Source: Flavobacteriaceae bacterium MAR_2010_188 (lineage in GTDB: Bacteria; Bacteroidota; Bacteroidia; Flavobacteriales; Flavobacteriaceae). From it: a DNA stretch of 64,000 nucleotides. The position numbers and the translations under genes were made by a program. The notes beneath the pieces are model-generated. The model was not told the origin of the DNA. It did not search any database and was given only the letters and a program-made list of their open reading frames with translations. Where the stretch lies: positions 496,001 through 560,000 of the forward strand of contig LT629302.1 of NCBI GenBank assembly GCA_900104375.1, given 5' to 3'. This document shows positions 51,543 to 61,481 of this stretch, in pieces (within the stretch, counting starts at the first letter, position 1; each line of letters opens with the position of its first letter).

Positions 51543-53192
51543 ATGATTGCAATACTTTCCTTTGTCGGTTTTACATTACTTGTGGCCGTAATTGCCTATT
51601 TCGCTACACGCAGTACAGATGAATCTACATCCGATGGATATTTCTTAGGTGGAAGAAGCCTAACTGCAGGAGTTATTGCCGGTTCATTATTATTAACTAA
51701 CTTATCTACAGAGCAAATTGTTGGTTTAAATGGAAGTGCTTTTGCTAACGGTCTATCCGTGATGGCATGGGAAACCTTGGCCGCAATTGCCATTGTTGTT
51801 ACCGCAATTTTTCTTTTACCAAGATATCTTAAAGGTGGGCTAACTACGGTGCCTCAGTTTTTAGCAGAACGTTACGATATTACTACTAAAACCATAACCT
51901 CTGCCTTGTTTTTAACCGGTTACGTGGTGGTGTTGTTGCCAATAATCCTATATTCTGGCTCAGTGGCTTTGAGCGGAATGTTTAATGTTCCCGAATTATT
52001 GGATGTTTCAAATGAATCTGCCATCACTATCTGTGTCTGGGGAATTGGAATTATAGGTTCTATTTATGCAGTTTTTGGTGGACTTAAGGCGGTTGCCGTA
52101 TCAGATACAATCAATGCCATCGGACTTTTAATTGGTGGAATATTGATTCCGGTTTTTGGTCTTTTGATTATTGGCGACGGGAATCTTTTTGACGGACTTT
52201 CGACCTTGATGGATACCAATCCAGAGAAATTCCAGTCCATGGGAAGCGAAACTAGCCCAGTTCCTTTTCATACCTTATTTACGGGAATGATGTTAGTGCA
52301 ATTATTCTATTGGGGTACTAACCAACAGATTATTCAACGTGCATTGGCAGCCAAGAACCTAAAGGAAGGGCAGAAGGGGCTTATGTTAGCTTCATTTATA
52401 AAGATATTAGGTCCGTTAATCGTAGTGCTTCCAGGTATAATTGCTTACCATATGTTTGAAGGCAATTTAGACAACGTCGATTTAGCTTACCCATCCTTGG
52501 TTAATAGGGTTCTTCCGGGTTATCTGTTAGGCTTTTTTGCTGCAGTAATTTTCGGTGCAATTCTAAGTTCCTTTAACAGTGTGCTTAACAGTTCTGTAAC
52601 CTTGTTCGGGATCGATATTTACAAACAGCACATCAATAAAAATGCGGATGAAAGAACAATTGTTCGTTATGGTAAGACCTTCGGAATTGTCTTAGCGTTT
52701 GCAGCGATGTTCATCGCTCCGCTAATTGCAGATGCAGGTAGTTTGTTCGATTATCTTCAAGAAGTTAATGGTATTTATAGTATTCCTATTTTAACCATAA
52801 TTGTTGTAGGCTACACCACTAAATATGTTCCGGCTATCGCGGCGAAAGTTGGGGTAATTTCTGGATCTTTACTTTACATTATAAGTCAGTTTGGGTTACA
52901 ACCTTATTTTAAAGCGCAAGCAGTTAGCGAAGCTACTGCCAATGGCGTAACGGATAGTGTAGAATTGGCTGCAATAGAAGCCGCGGCATATCCGCATTTC
53001 CTAGATGTTATGGCTATATTATTTGTTTTGAACGTACTAATTATGTTGGCAATCGGTAAGTGGAAACCAAGAGCAACACCTTACGTTCAAGAATATACCA
53101 AACAAGTAGATATTGAACCTTGGAAGCATGTAAAATCTGTTGGAATCGCAATTATAGTGGTTGTTATAGGAATCTATATCTACTTTGCTTAA
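51543..53192 (+). CDS. sodium:solute symporter (SSS family), probable sugar importer
   Basis: A 549-residue membrane protein with about 14 helices. Family motifs: SDGYFLGGRSLTAGVIAGSLLLTNLSTEQIVGLNGSAF (about 29-66, in outline) including the Na+ and substrate region of TM1, and FYWGTNQQIIQRALAAKNLKEGQKG (about 256-280). It is closest in style to the SGLT/vSGLT sugar transporters. It stands before GH3 and GH16 genes, so it may import glucose released by those enzymes across the inner membrane. The mscS-to-symporter gap is 180 bp. Confidence 0.88.
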   Translation: MIAILSFVGFTLLVAVIAYFATRSTDESTSDGYFLGGRSLTAGVIAGSLLLTNLSTEQIVGLNGSAFANGLSVMAWETLAAIAIVVTAIFLLPRYLKGGLTTVPQFLAERYDITTKTITSALFLTGYVVVLLPIILYSGSVALSGMFNVPELLDVSNESAITICVWGIGIIGSIYAVFGGLKAVAVSDTINAIGLLIGGILIPVFGLLIIGDGNLFDGLSTLMDTNPEKFQSMGSETSPVPFHTLFTGMMLVQLFYWGTNQQIIQRALAAKNLKEGQKGLMLASFIKILGPLIVVLPGIIAYHMFEGNLDNVDLAYPSLVNRVLPGYLLGFFAAVIFGAILSSFNSVLNSSVTLFGIDIYKQHINKNADERTIVRYGKTFGIVLAFAAMFIAPLIADAGSLFDYLQEVNGIYSIPILTIIVVGYTTKYVPAIAAKVGVISGSLLYIISQFGLQPYFKAQAVSEATANGVTDSVELAAIEAAAYPHFLDVMAILFVLNVLIMLAIGKWKPRATPYVQEYTKQVDIEPWKHVKSVGIAIIVVVIGIYIYFA

Positions 53193-53406
53193 TTGCTTAA
53201 GAAAACACATATTCTATAGTCTACTGTTTCTAGGCCTTCTTAAGTAGTATGTAAAATTAAGATACCACTTTATATGTCACTATAGCGGCAGCAAAAATAG
53301 AATCGATAAATGTCAAAATCTAATCAAGTAATATCAATAAATCAATCAATCTGGAAAGCTAGAATTATATTTTTATTTTGATATTGAATTATTAAATACT
53401 CCCATT

Positions 53407-53567
53407 GAAGTGATTTAAACTTTTAACATTCGCTAAAAAATTGCACCTTTTCGTCCATATCTTGTCTTTCTTTCTCTCCGTAGCGATGCTATGCAAATAA
53501 AGAAAGCCTTCAACTGGCCAAAAAATTTACTAATTTTCGCCTAAATGTTAAAAGTTTAAACCACTTC
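53407..53567. repeat. 161-bp element with 24-bp terminal inverted repeats (MITE-like)
   Basis: GAAGTGATTTAAACTTTTAA with four further bases at 53407-53430 is repeated inverted at 53544-53567, with one visible mismatch. The 113-bp interior has no gene and contains another weak dyad (TTTCTTT ... AAAGAAA). It lies in the 513-bp gap between the symporter and the second GH3. Outside the element the gap shows only AT-rich sequence and no gene. The structure fits a miniature inverted-repeat element or remnant of a transposon end. It could also be a large mRNA hairpin. Confidence 0.6.
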
Positions 53568-53705
53568 CTTTAGAATGCTGTCCATTAAAAATTATTTCTA
53601 TTTAAATATGAAGTTTTTATGGGAAGTAATTATGGTGGAACGCTTGATTAAGCTTTTATCAACTAAACATTTCAGAATAATTATTAAAACTTATACCATT
53701 AGTCC

Positions 53706-56006
53706 ATGAATATAAAAGCTAAAAACAAGAATCTGTTTTATTTAATAATCGTTTTAATCTCAATGGCCAATTTGTCATTTTCCCAAACTCCCATATCCTC
53801 AGAATCCCAATCGAAGGATTCAATTGATATCAAAGTAGAAAGTTTACTTTCTAAAATGACTTTGGAAGAGAAAATTGGGCAGATGAATCAATACAATGGA
53901 TTTTGGGATGTTACCGGCCCTGTTCCAAATGACGGCGATGCAGCGGCTAAATACGATAATTTAAGGAAAGGCCTTGTGGGTTCAATGCTGAACGTTCAGG
54001 GGGTTGAAAATGTAAGAGCAGTTCAGAAAATTGGGGTAGAGGAAACTAGACTTGGTATTCCATTAATAATAGGCTTTGACGTTATCCATGGATATAAAAC
54101 AATAAGTCCCATACCCTTGGCAGAATCGGCCAGCTGGGATTTAGAAGCTATTAGAAGGTCCTCCGAAATAGCGGCTTTAGAAGCATCTGCGGCAGGCATC
54201 AACTGGACGTTTGCACCAATGGTTGACATCTCAAGAGATGCAAGATGGGGTAGAGTGATGGAAGGCGCAGGTGAAGATCCATATTTGGGTTCATTGATCG
54301 CCAAAGCTAGAATTAGAGGTTTTCAAGGTGACGATTTAAGTTCGCCTTCTACTATTGCTGCGTGTGCAAAACACTTTGCTGGATATGGTTTTTCTGAATC
54401 TGGCAAAGATTATAATACTGTAGATGTAGGAACTTCTACACTATATAATATCATCTTTCCGCCATTTAGAGCTTCGGTTGAGGCAGACGTTAAAACGTTC
54501 ATGAATTCCTTTAATGAATTAAATGGAATCCCTGCTACAGGAAATGCTTATTTACAAAGGGACATTCTTAAAGAGAAATGGAACTATAAGGGTTTTGTAG
54601 TTTCAGATTGGGGTTCAATAGGAGAAATGATTGCCCATGGTTACGCTCGAGACGCTTCACAAGCTTCAGAATTGGCTGCTCTTGCGGGCTCGGATATGGA
54701 TATGGAATCTAATATGTACGTTAATCATTTAGCCCGATTAGTTAAAGACGGTAAAGTTGAAGAATCATTGATAACGGATTCTGCTAGAAGGATTCTTAGG
54801 GTGAAATATGAATTAGGTCTTTTTGATGACCCTTATAGATATTGTGATGAAGCTCGTGAAAGGGAAGTGATCGGCAATAAGTCCTATGATGCCGATATGA
54901 TAGATATCGCTAAGAAATCCATTGTTCTCTTAAAGAATGAAAACAATCTTTTACCGCTTAAGAAGACCGCTCAAAAAATTGCGGTAATCGGCGCGCTTGC
55001 TAAGGATAAAACCAGTCCTCTAGGAAGTTGGAGACTTGCGGCTGATGAAGATTCGGCTGTTTCATTATGGGAAGGATTGACCAATTATGGAAGTGATAAT
55101 GAATTATTGTATAGTAAAGGACCAGATTTAGCAACTTCTGATGCTCAATTTATCTATGAGCTTGGAATTAATACGACTGATACTACAGAAATTGCAGCAG
55201 CTGTAACTATGGCTAAAGATGCCGATGTGGTACTAATGGTTTTGGGTGAACATGGTTTACAAACGGGTGAAGCTAGGAGCAGAACTTCTTTAGACCTTCC
55301 TGGCGTTCAGCAACAACTTTTGGAAGCCGTTTTTAAGGTGAATAAAAATGTGGTTTTGGTGTTATCTAACGGTCGACCATTAGCGATTAACTGGGCTCAA
55401 GAAAATATTCCTGCAATTTTAGAAGTTTGGCATTTAGGCTCACAAAGTGGAAATGCCATTGCACAAGTGTTATATGGAGATTATAATCCAAGCGGAAAGC
55501 TACCGATGACCTTTCCGAAGAGCGTAGGACAAATTCCTATCTACTATAATTATAAAAACACAGGCCGGCCTACCAATCCCGGTCAGAATTTAGTGTTTTG
55601 GTCACATTATTCAGATGAATCTAACGAGCCGCTATATCCTTTTGGTTATGGATTAAGCTATACAAATTTTGAATATTCAAACTTGCAAATTTCAGAGCAA
55701 AACGGTAATGAAATTACGGTTACGGTGGATTTACAAAATACTGGAGAGGTCTCAGGGAAAGAAATCGCCCAACTTTATATCCGCGATTTATTTGCGAGTG
55801 TAACTAGACCGGTTAAAGAGCTTAAAGGTTTTGAACTTGTTAACCTTCAGCCTAATGAAAAGAGAACCTTAGAGTTTAAATTAACCGAAAAAGAACTCGG
55901 ATTTTATAATAATCGTGGGGATTTTGTCATTGAGCCAGGCAAATTCCAATTATTTTTAGGAGGAAGCTCCAAAGCTAGTTTACAAACCGAATTCGAATTA
56001 AAATGA
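53706..56006 (+). CDS. GH3 beta-glucosidase, second copy
   Basis: A 766-residue exported enzyme (signal LFYLIIVLISMANLSFSQ) with the BglX plan. The GH3 barrel runs from about 45 to 385, the C-terminal sandwich from 410 to 645, and a fibronectin III-like domain from 690 to 765. The nucleophile is D301 in GFVVSDWGSIGE. KHFAGYGFSESGKDYNTVDVG binds the substrate. It is diverged from the GH3 at 43030. It overlaps the GH16 gene by 4 bp, so the two form a beta-1,3-glucan-type unit. Confidence 0.92.
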   Translation: MNIKAKNKNLFYLIIVLISMANLSFSQTPISSESQSKDSIDIKVESLLSKMTLEEKIGQMNQYNGFWDVTGPVPNDGDAAAKYDNLRKGLVGSMLNVQGVENVRAVQKIGVEETRLGIPLIIGFDVIHGYKTISPIPLAESASWDLEAIRRSSEIAALEASAAGINWTFAPMVDISRDARWGRVMEGAGEDPYLGSLIAKARIRGFQGDDLSSPSTIAACAKHFAGYGFSESGKDYNTVDVGTSTLYNIIFPPFRASVEADVKTFMNSFNELNGIPATGNAYLQRDILKEKWNYKGFVVSDWGSIGEMIAHGYARDASQASELAALAGSDMDMESNMYVNHLARLVKDGKVEESLITDSARRILRVKYELGLFDDPYRYCDEAREREVIGNKSYDADMIDIAKKSIVLLKNENNLLPLKKTAQKIAVIGALAKDKTSPLGSWRLAADEDSAVSLWEGLTNYGSDNELLYSKGPDLATSDAQFIYELGINTTDTTEIAAAVTMAKDADVVLMVLGEHGLQTGEARSRTSLDLPGVQQQLLEAVFKVNKNVVLVLSNGRPLAINWAQENIPAILEVWHLGSQSGNAIAQVLYGDYNPSGKLPMTFPKSVGQIPIYYNYKNTGRPTNPGQNLVFWSHYSDESNEPLYPFGYGLSYTNFEYSNLQISEQNGNEITVTVDLQNTGEVSGKEIAQLYIRDLFASVTRPVKELKGFELVNLQPNEKRTLEFKLTEKELGFYNNRGDFVIEPGKFQLFLGGSSKASLQTEFELK

Positions 56007-56773
56007 AAAAAATCTATCTTTCCTTAATCATCTTATTTTCATTGACAACTAGTTGTCAAAGTCAAGGTGAATTGCTTTGGGAAGAGAATTTTGACGGTTC
56101 TAAATTAAACGAGAGTAATTGGAATTATGAGTTGGGAGACGGTTGCCCAAATCTATGTGGCTGGGGAAATAATGAACGTCAGATATATACTAAAGAAAGT
56201 GCTGCCCTAAAAGACGGTAATCTTATTATCACCGCAACAAAGGATTCATCAACATACCATTCTTCAAAAATAAATACCAAGGACAAATTTGAATTTCAAT
56301 ACGGAACAATAGAAGTCCGCGCCAAACTGGCGACCGGTAAAGGTATTTGGCCGGCAATTTGGATGCTTGGTGCAGATATCGAGGAAGTGGGATGGCCTAA
56401 AACTGGCGAAATCGATATCATGGAATATGTTGGAAAGAATCCACATCAAATCCATACCACCTTACACACACAGGATAGTCATGGGCAATCCAAGAATACA
56501 AATATTATCACCGACGAGACTATAGAAGATGGATTTCATATCTACAAAGCTGATTGGACGTCAGATTCTATAAAATTCTATATCGATAGTAAAATGGTTT
56601 ATGATTTTTCACCTGAAGAGAAAAATGAAAATACTTGGCCTTTCAACAAGCCTTTTTATATCATTTTAAATTTGGCGGTCGGCGGAAATTTCGGAGGTCC
56701 CGAAGTAGATGATTATATTTTTCCACAAGAGTTCATTGTCGATTATGTAAAAGTTTACTCAATTATTAATTAA
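56003..56773 (+). CDS. GH16 beta-glucanase lipoprotein (laminarinase/lichenase-like)
   Basis: A 256-residue lipoprotein (signal LIILFSLTTSC). The GH16 active-site motif is E136-I-D138-I-M-E141 (GEIDIMEYVG), with nucleophile and acid/base glutamates. GIWPAIWMLG and DWTSDSIKFYID complete the jelly-roll pattern. The EIDIME form, with the extra Met, is the laminarinase-like beta-bulge type that cuts beta-1,3(4)-glucans. The preceding GH3 overlaps it by 4 bp and would hydrolyse its products. No carbohydrate-binding module is attached. Confidence 0.9.
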   Translation: MKKIYLSLIILFSLTTSCQSQGELLWEENFDGSKLNESNWNYELGDGCPNLCGWGNNERQIYTKESAALKDGNLIITATKDSSTYHSSKINTKDKFEFQYGTIEVRAKLATGKGIWPAIWMLGADIEEVGWPKTGEIDIMEYVGKNPHQIHTTLHTQDSHGQSKNTNIITDETIEDGFHIYKADWTSDSIKFYIDSKMVYDFSPEEKNENTWPFNKPFYIILNLAVGGNFGGPEVDDYIFPQEFIVDYVKVYSIIN

Positions 56774-56804
56774 CATAGATACGACTTATCCCTCACGTAC
56801 CTAA

Positions 56805-56996
56805 TTGAACATTAAAACTTCTAACATTCAGATTCAATCTGTGTCTTTAATGGACGTCTTAGGAAAGAATGTGATGAACCTAAAGGTAAATTCAACAACA
56901 GTTTCAATTCCTTCAAATTCTTTAACTAATGGGCTTTATTTCGCAAAAGTTAAAACTGAAAATGGAAATGCTTTTCTTAAATTGATAAAGAACTAA
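56805..56996 (+). pseudogene. orphan type IX secretion C-terminal domain remnant
   Basis: The frame, directly preceded by a TAA, reads QIQSVSLMDVLGKNVMNLKV and then SIPSNSLTNGLYFAKVKTEN, ending AFLKLIKN. This is a typical type A T9SS sorting domain (V..ilGk.v, L.nGlYfakV, KlikN). Nothing upstream supplies an exported protein, and the GH16 before it is a complete lipoprotein in another frame. It is most likely the tail of a lost secreted protein. A strong terminator follows at 57015. Confidence 0.75.
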
Positions 56997-57014
56997 ACCA
57001 CATTTATACCTTAT

Positions 57015-57046
57015 AAAAAAGGTAAGCGTTAGCTTGCCTTTTTTTT
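57015..57046. terminator. intrinsic terminator
   Basis: AAAAAAGGTAAGC and GCTTGCC with eight T residues form a stem (one G-T pair) and a 4-nt loop. It lies after the T9SS remnant and would end the GH3-GH16 transcript. Confidence 0.85.
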
Positions 57047-57138
57047 GTTCCTAAATCTTTTCAACTTTAAAGATTTTTTAGACATTATGTACCCCAGATT
57101 ATTTGCCTAATTTTATATTCTATTAATTGTAAAATTAA

Positions 57139-59190
57139 GTGATAAAAAGAGGCAAGGTTACAACTATCGTAGTTTCAAGGATTGAGGGTTTTGATGATTC
57201 TGTTTTAAACGATAAGGAAATGGCGACTGCCATAAATTCTCGTCACATCAGGGTTATTAGAGAAATTGGTCAAGATTCCGGAGCAGAAATCTATGAAGAT
57301 CAGTTAGGAGTTGTTATAGCCCTTTTTGAAAACCCCGCCGATGCCATAGATTTTGCAGTAAACATTCAACAACGGTTTTTAAAACCTCCTTCAATTTCTG
57401 TAAAAGTTGTAGTGAATCAGGGTAGGGTAAGGATTTTAAAAAATGCTCCAAAAGGAAAGTCGATTGATCTTACCGCTAAAATTGCGGACAAATCAAAATC
57501 GGGAAGTGTTCTTATTACTTCAAAAGTAAACCGTTTAATCAGGGATAACACAGATATTCATGCTGATTTCCTAGAAATCTATGAAATTGAAGGATTTGCA
57601 GAGGACGCGCAATTATTTGCTATTACCGATGAGGAACTGGTGGTGCCAGAACCAGACGAGATTAAAGCCGAAATAAAGGATATTGATACAACCACGAAGG
57701 TCAAGAAAAAGTCTAACGTTACTCATATCTTCATTTCACTAACCACTTTAATCGTGGCTTCTGCTTTTTTTGCATATTTAAATGTGTTGGCTAGCGAACC
57801 GGTTATAGATGATTATTCCATTGTAATTCTACCTTTTGATGATCTTGGAAATACCGACGAATCCAAATTAACCAGTGAGGCAATCACCAAGGACTTATTG
57901 CATAATCTTTCACTTTTAGAGGATCTGTATGTTATTTCTAGTTTTACAACCATGCAATATACCGGACTGACAAAGGATAATAAAGAAGTTGCCAAAGAAC
58001 TGGGAGTAGCTTTTATTTTAAGAGGAAAGAGTCATAGGTTCGGAGATAAAATAAGGATTTCGGCAGATTTAATTGAGGTTCAGTCAGGAAAGGTTATTTG
58101 GCAAAACACCTATAATGATGATTATAAAAGTATAATGGTAATTGAGGCAGAGATTTCAAAAGAAATTGTTGATGCCTTAAGGTTGAAATTGAGCTTTGAT
58201 GATATGCAAAATGTCGTTGGCGTCCCAACTTCTAATATTGAAGCTTACGATTGGTTTGTAAAAGGTAGACATGAAGCTGATAAAGGAACCGCTCTAGGTA
58301 ATAAAAATAGTATTGAAGAGTACAGTAAGGCTATAAGATTAGATACTGCTTATGCTGAAGCGTTTGCGGAGATTGCGAGATCTACGGTTAATAAAGTAAA
58401 GTTTAATGAATCTGCTGTAGAGGATGTTGAGAAATTAGCTTTGCTCTATTTAGAAAGGGCAGAGAACATCAATGATCAGTTAGCCCATATTTTTACGGTT
58501 AGAGGCACCATTTATAATCTTCAAGACGACCTTGAAAAAGCGCAGACTTCGCTCACTAAAGCTTTAGAACTAGCGCCGAATGATGTAGCAACGAGATTAG
58601 AATTGGCAGAATACTACCGTAAATCCAATCAGCCCAAAAAGCAAATGCTTCAAAATAAATTGGCCTATCAATTAGATCCCCTAAACTTTGAAACTGCTAA
58701 TGCATATGTTTCGGCATTGATATTAAACAGAGAGTATGATGTAGCTTCTAAATTATTGGCCAACATAAACAAATTACTAACCGAAGTCGATCCCGTTGAG
58801 ATGGATAGGCAGACTACGAAGCTTTATCTGGTACAAAGAAATTATAACGAAGCATTGTTGCCACTTATTAGAATTTCGGCAATAGATAGTACCAATCTTG
58901 GTTCTCTAGGTTACGCCTATGCAAAAATAGGGGACACCCTAAAGGCATACGCCACAATAGAAACTATGCATAAAATGCCCGATTACGATTATAAACACTA
59001 CAGCATTGCAAAAGTTTACAATGCCTTAAAGATGAAGGATAGCGTTTATAAATATTTAGATTCTACTGAGCTGCAGCCTAAATTGGTGAAGGATAGCATT
59101 TATCACTTTTTTGATAATCTAAAGGATGAAAGAAGATTTAAGCGCTTAACTTCTCCTAGTTTGAATTCTAATTTGAGGCAAGCATTGTAA
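57139..59190 (+). CDS. membrane protein with degenerate class III cyclase-like domain, TolB/FlgO-like domain and TPR repeats
   Basis: A 683-residue protein with GTG start. Residues 1-172 follow the adenylate/guanylate cyclase homology pattern (VTTIVVSRIEGF, ALFENPADAIDFAVNIQQRF, GSVLITSKVNRLI). The two metal-binding aspartates appear to be missing (SRIEG where active enzymes have a D, EDQLG in place of GDG). A single membrane helix (about 194-218) follows, then a TolB-like/FlgO-type domain (about 225-345, SIVILPFDDLG, FILRGKSHRFGDKIRISADLIE) and TPR repeats (about 370-640). Active homologues in rhizobia and flavobacteria pair a cyclase with TolB/TPR. This one looks like a binding or scaffold protein. 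Confidence 0.75.
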   Translation: MIKRGKVTTIVVSRIEGFDDSVLNDKEMATAINSRHIRVIREIGQDSGAEIYEDQLGVVIALFENPADAIDFAVNIQQRFLKPPSISVKVVVNQGRVRILKNAPKGKSIDLTAKIADKSKSGSVLITSKVNRLIRDNTDIHADFLEIYEIEGFAEDAQLFAITDEELVVPEPDEIKAEIKDIDTTTKVKKKSNVTHIFISLTTLIVASAFFAYLNVLASEPVIDDYSIVILPFDDLGNTDESKLTSEAITKDLLHNLSLLEDLYVISSFTTMQYTGLTKDNKEVAKELGVAFILRGKSHRFGDKIRISADLIEVQSGKVIWQNTYNDDYKSIMVIEAEISKEIVDALRLKLSFDDMQNVVGVPTSNIEAYDWFVKGRHEADKGTALGNKNSIEEYSKAIRLDTAYAEAFAEIARSTVNKVKFNESAVEDVEKLALLYLERAENINDQLAHIFTVRGTIYNLQDDLEKAQTSLTKALELAPNDVATRLELAEYYRKSNQPKKQMLQNKLAYQLDPLNFETANAYVSALILNREYDVASKLLANINKLLTEVDPVEMDRQTTKLYLVQRNYNEALLPLIRISAIDSTNLGSLGYAYAKIGDTLKAYATIETMHKMPDYDYKHYSIAKVYNALKMKDSVYKYLDSTELQPKLVKDSIYHFFDNLKDERRFKRLTSPSLNSNLRQAL

Positions 59191-59259
59191 AAGTATTAAG
59201 ATGTTTGTAACATTTAAACTTTCTCAGCGTCAAACAAGTAACCATCAATCAAAGAAACC

Positions 59260-59598
59260 ATGAGAGAAGATAAACAACTGATCGTAATGACCCATTTAAG
59301 CCAATTAATAACTTTGGTAACTGGCTTCGGAAGTTTAATCATTCCATTGGTATTATGGCTTACCCAAAAAGATAAGGTATACGAAATGGATGCCCACGGC
59401 AAGCAAATCGTGAACTTTCAATTAAGTATTTTAGTATATGCTCTTTTTTGTATTCCGCTAATCCTGTTATTAGGACTCGGAATTTTAGGCCTTTTGGCCA
59501 TTGCAGTTGTTTCAATAATATTTCCGGTTATAAATGCTATAAAAGCAAGTAATGGTGAAATACCAAAATATCCTTTATCTCTTAAGTTTATTAGTTAG
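59260..59598 (+). CDS. DUF4870 family membrane protein
   Basis: A 112-residue protein of the DUF4870 (Tic20-like) family. MTHLSQLITLVTGFGSLIIPLVLWL at the N-terminus and QIVNFQLSILVYALF in the middle are the recognised pattern, with about three hydrophobic helices. Function is unknown. It follows the TPR protein by 69 bp and is ended by a strong terminator at 59636. Confidence 0.85.
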   Translation: MREDKQLIVMTHLSQLITLVTGFGSLIIPLVLWLTQKDKVYEMDAHGKQIVNFQLSILVYALFCIPLILLLGLGILGLLAIAVVSIIFPVINAIKASNGEIPKYPLSLKFIS

Positions 59599-59635
59599 TT
59601 AACGCTCTTTTTAAAAGAGAAAATAGAGATAATAG

Positions 59636-59665
59636 AAAACGCTCACTTTAAAAGTGAGCGTTTTT
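59636..59665. terminator. bidirectional intrinsic terminator
   Basis: AAAACGCTCACTTT and AAAGTGAGCGTTTT form a long nearly loopless stem with A- and T-tracts on both sides. It separates the plus-strand DUF4870 gene and the minus-strand amidohydrolase gene. Confidence 0.85.
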
Positions 59666-59678
59666 AATTTTTGAAGCT

Positions 59679-61118
59679 TTAATTACCAACTTCATTAACT
59701 GGTGGTGGGCCTTCCGGAATCATCGGTTCATAAACTTCTGCACCTTTGCGTTCTTTGTATTCTGCCTTCACCTTATTAACCAACTCTGGATTTTCAAATA
59801 GGTCGGTCATTGTCATTGCCATTGCTTTGGCGGCATAGACCATTCCTTTGTGACCAATGCTCATTCCGCCACAAGCCACTACCGCCCAAGAATGCCAAGG
59901 CGTATCTTTTGGAGCGACTGTTACACCTAAATTAATATTCGCAACATTCCAGCTAACATCACCAACATCGGTTGATCCACCATCAGGGCTTTCCATTGTC
60001 TCTTGAAGGGGATAAATTTTTGCATCCATCCCAACTTGTTCTTTACCGGTTGATTCTTGAATTTTTTTACCAAATGCTTCTTCTTCCGGGGTGTATTCAA
60101 TTGGCCCGAGTATTTCTAAGTTCTTTTGCATAATCTTTCCGCCTTCACGATTAACCAATGTTTCATAGATACCGGAAATTAAACTGACTTTGTAATCAAC
60201 ATCGGCCAAAATTGCGGCGCCTTCTGCCATTTCTTTTAATCTTTCATAAACTGGTACCATACCAGCTCTGTTGCTGTCCCTAACCCTCATCCAAAGTCGA
60301 GAGTAATCCGGAACTACATTTACCACTTGTCCACCATCTTGAATATGATAATGCATTCTTACCGTAGGTTTCACATGCTCTCGGTAATAATTAACCCCAG
60401 TGGTATATAATTCTAATGCATCAGAAGCGCTTCTTCCATTCCATGGATCTGCAGACGCATGAGCGGCCTGTCCGTAGAATTCAATCTTAAAATCTACTAA
60501 GGCAAGTGTACTTTGTACGTCCGCATTAATTTCTGCGGCTGGATGCCAACTTACGTTGACGTCTACATCATCCCACAGACCGGCTCTTACCATCCAAATT
60601 TTACCGAAGTATTTTTCTTCGCTTGGAGTGCCGAAGAATTTAACGGTTCCTTTTAATTTTCCGGCTTCAATTTGTTCTTTGATTGCGATTGCTGCTCCTA
60701 GGCTAGCCGCGCCAAAAAGATTATGACCACAGCCGTGACCGGCTTCACCTTCCCTCATTGGGTCTTTTGTCGGAGTAGCGTTTTGAGATAAACCGGGTAA
60801 TGCATCAAATTCCCCTAATATACTAATGACTGGGCTTCCACTTCCGTAGGTTGCTACAAAAGCTGTCGGAATTTCGGCGACACCTCTCTCTACGGTGAAA
60901 CCTTGTTTCTCGGCATAGTCTGAAAGAACTTTAGAGGATTCAGTTTCTTCAAAAGCTGTTTCGGCAAGTTCCCATATTTTATCGCTGAGTCCAATGAGAT
61001 TTTGCTCATGTTTTTCTACCGAGGCGATCACGGCTTTTTTGGTTGAATTCATTTTGTTTTGACTAATTGCCGAACAGAAAATCAGCGAAAAGGACAAAAA
61101 AGTAAATAGTTGTTTCAT
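59679..61118 (-). CDS. exported M20 family amidohydrolase (AbgB-like)
   Basis: A 479-residue metallopeptidase with signal sequence (LFTFLSFSLIFCSAISQ). GEFDALPGL around residues 100-108 and GHGCGHNLFG around 129-138 hold the metal ligands, and a long lid domain (about 215-340) follows the M20 pattern. Gene products of this kind (amidohydrolase/AbgB) cleave aminoacyl conjugates such as p-aminobenzoyl-glutamate. It is transcribed alone. The substrate cannot be set. Confidence 0.85.
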   Translation of the reverse strand: MKQLFTFLSFSLIFCSAISQNKMNSTKKAVIASVEKHEQNLIGLSDKIWELAETAFEETESSKVLSDYAEKQGFTVERGVAEIPTAFVATYGSGSPVISILGEFDALPGLSQNATPTKDPMREGEAGHGCGHNLFGAASLGAAIAIKEQIEAGKLKGTVKFFGTPSEEKYFGKIWMVRAGLWDDVDVNVSWHPAAEINADVQSTLALVDFKIEFYGQAAHASADPWNGRSASDALELYTTGVNYYREHVKPTVRMHYHIQDGGQVVNVVPDYSRLWMRVRDSNRAGMVPVYERLKEMAEGAAILADVDYKVSLISGIYETLVNREGGKIMQKNLEILGPIEYTPEEEAFGKKIQESTGKEQVGMDAKIYPLQETMESPDGGSTDVGDVSWNVANINLGVTVAPKDTPWHSWAVVACGGMSIGHKGMVYAAKAMAMTMTDLFENPELVNKVKAEYKERKGAEVYEPMIPEGPPPVNEVGN

Positions 61119-61481
61119 AATGGTTATTTTTTGAAAAAGAAAGATACCATCTTTTAATAAAAGATTAAATGTATCTTGATTTCTTTAATTCAAAATCACC
61201 TTAAAAAAAATTTTTTTACGAATTTGAAATTTGCAACTATCAAAATTTGTACATTTATAATAGTTATCTGTTCGGTAAATTTCCTCACTTCCGAAATCTA
61301 TAACCAGTTCCTCACTAGATATTACTGAAATTTTTTAATTAAAGTCTTTACTGTTTTACGGAGAAGTCTTTCAATTTTTCAAACCGATGTTTGATTGATA
61401 GTTTTTTTCTTGACAATTAATTCTATAATCAATGAATATAGCATTAAAAAGTACTACGGAATATAACATTCACTATGACCA

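Noticed and set aside
57139-57650. Active adenylate cyclase
   Set aside because: The expected metal-binding aspartates are not seen at their usual places, so catalytic activity is not claimed.
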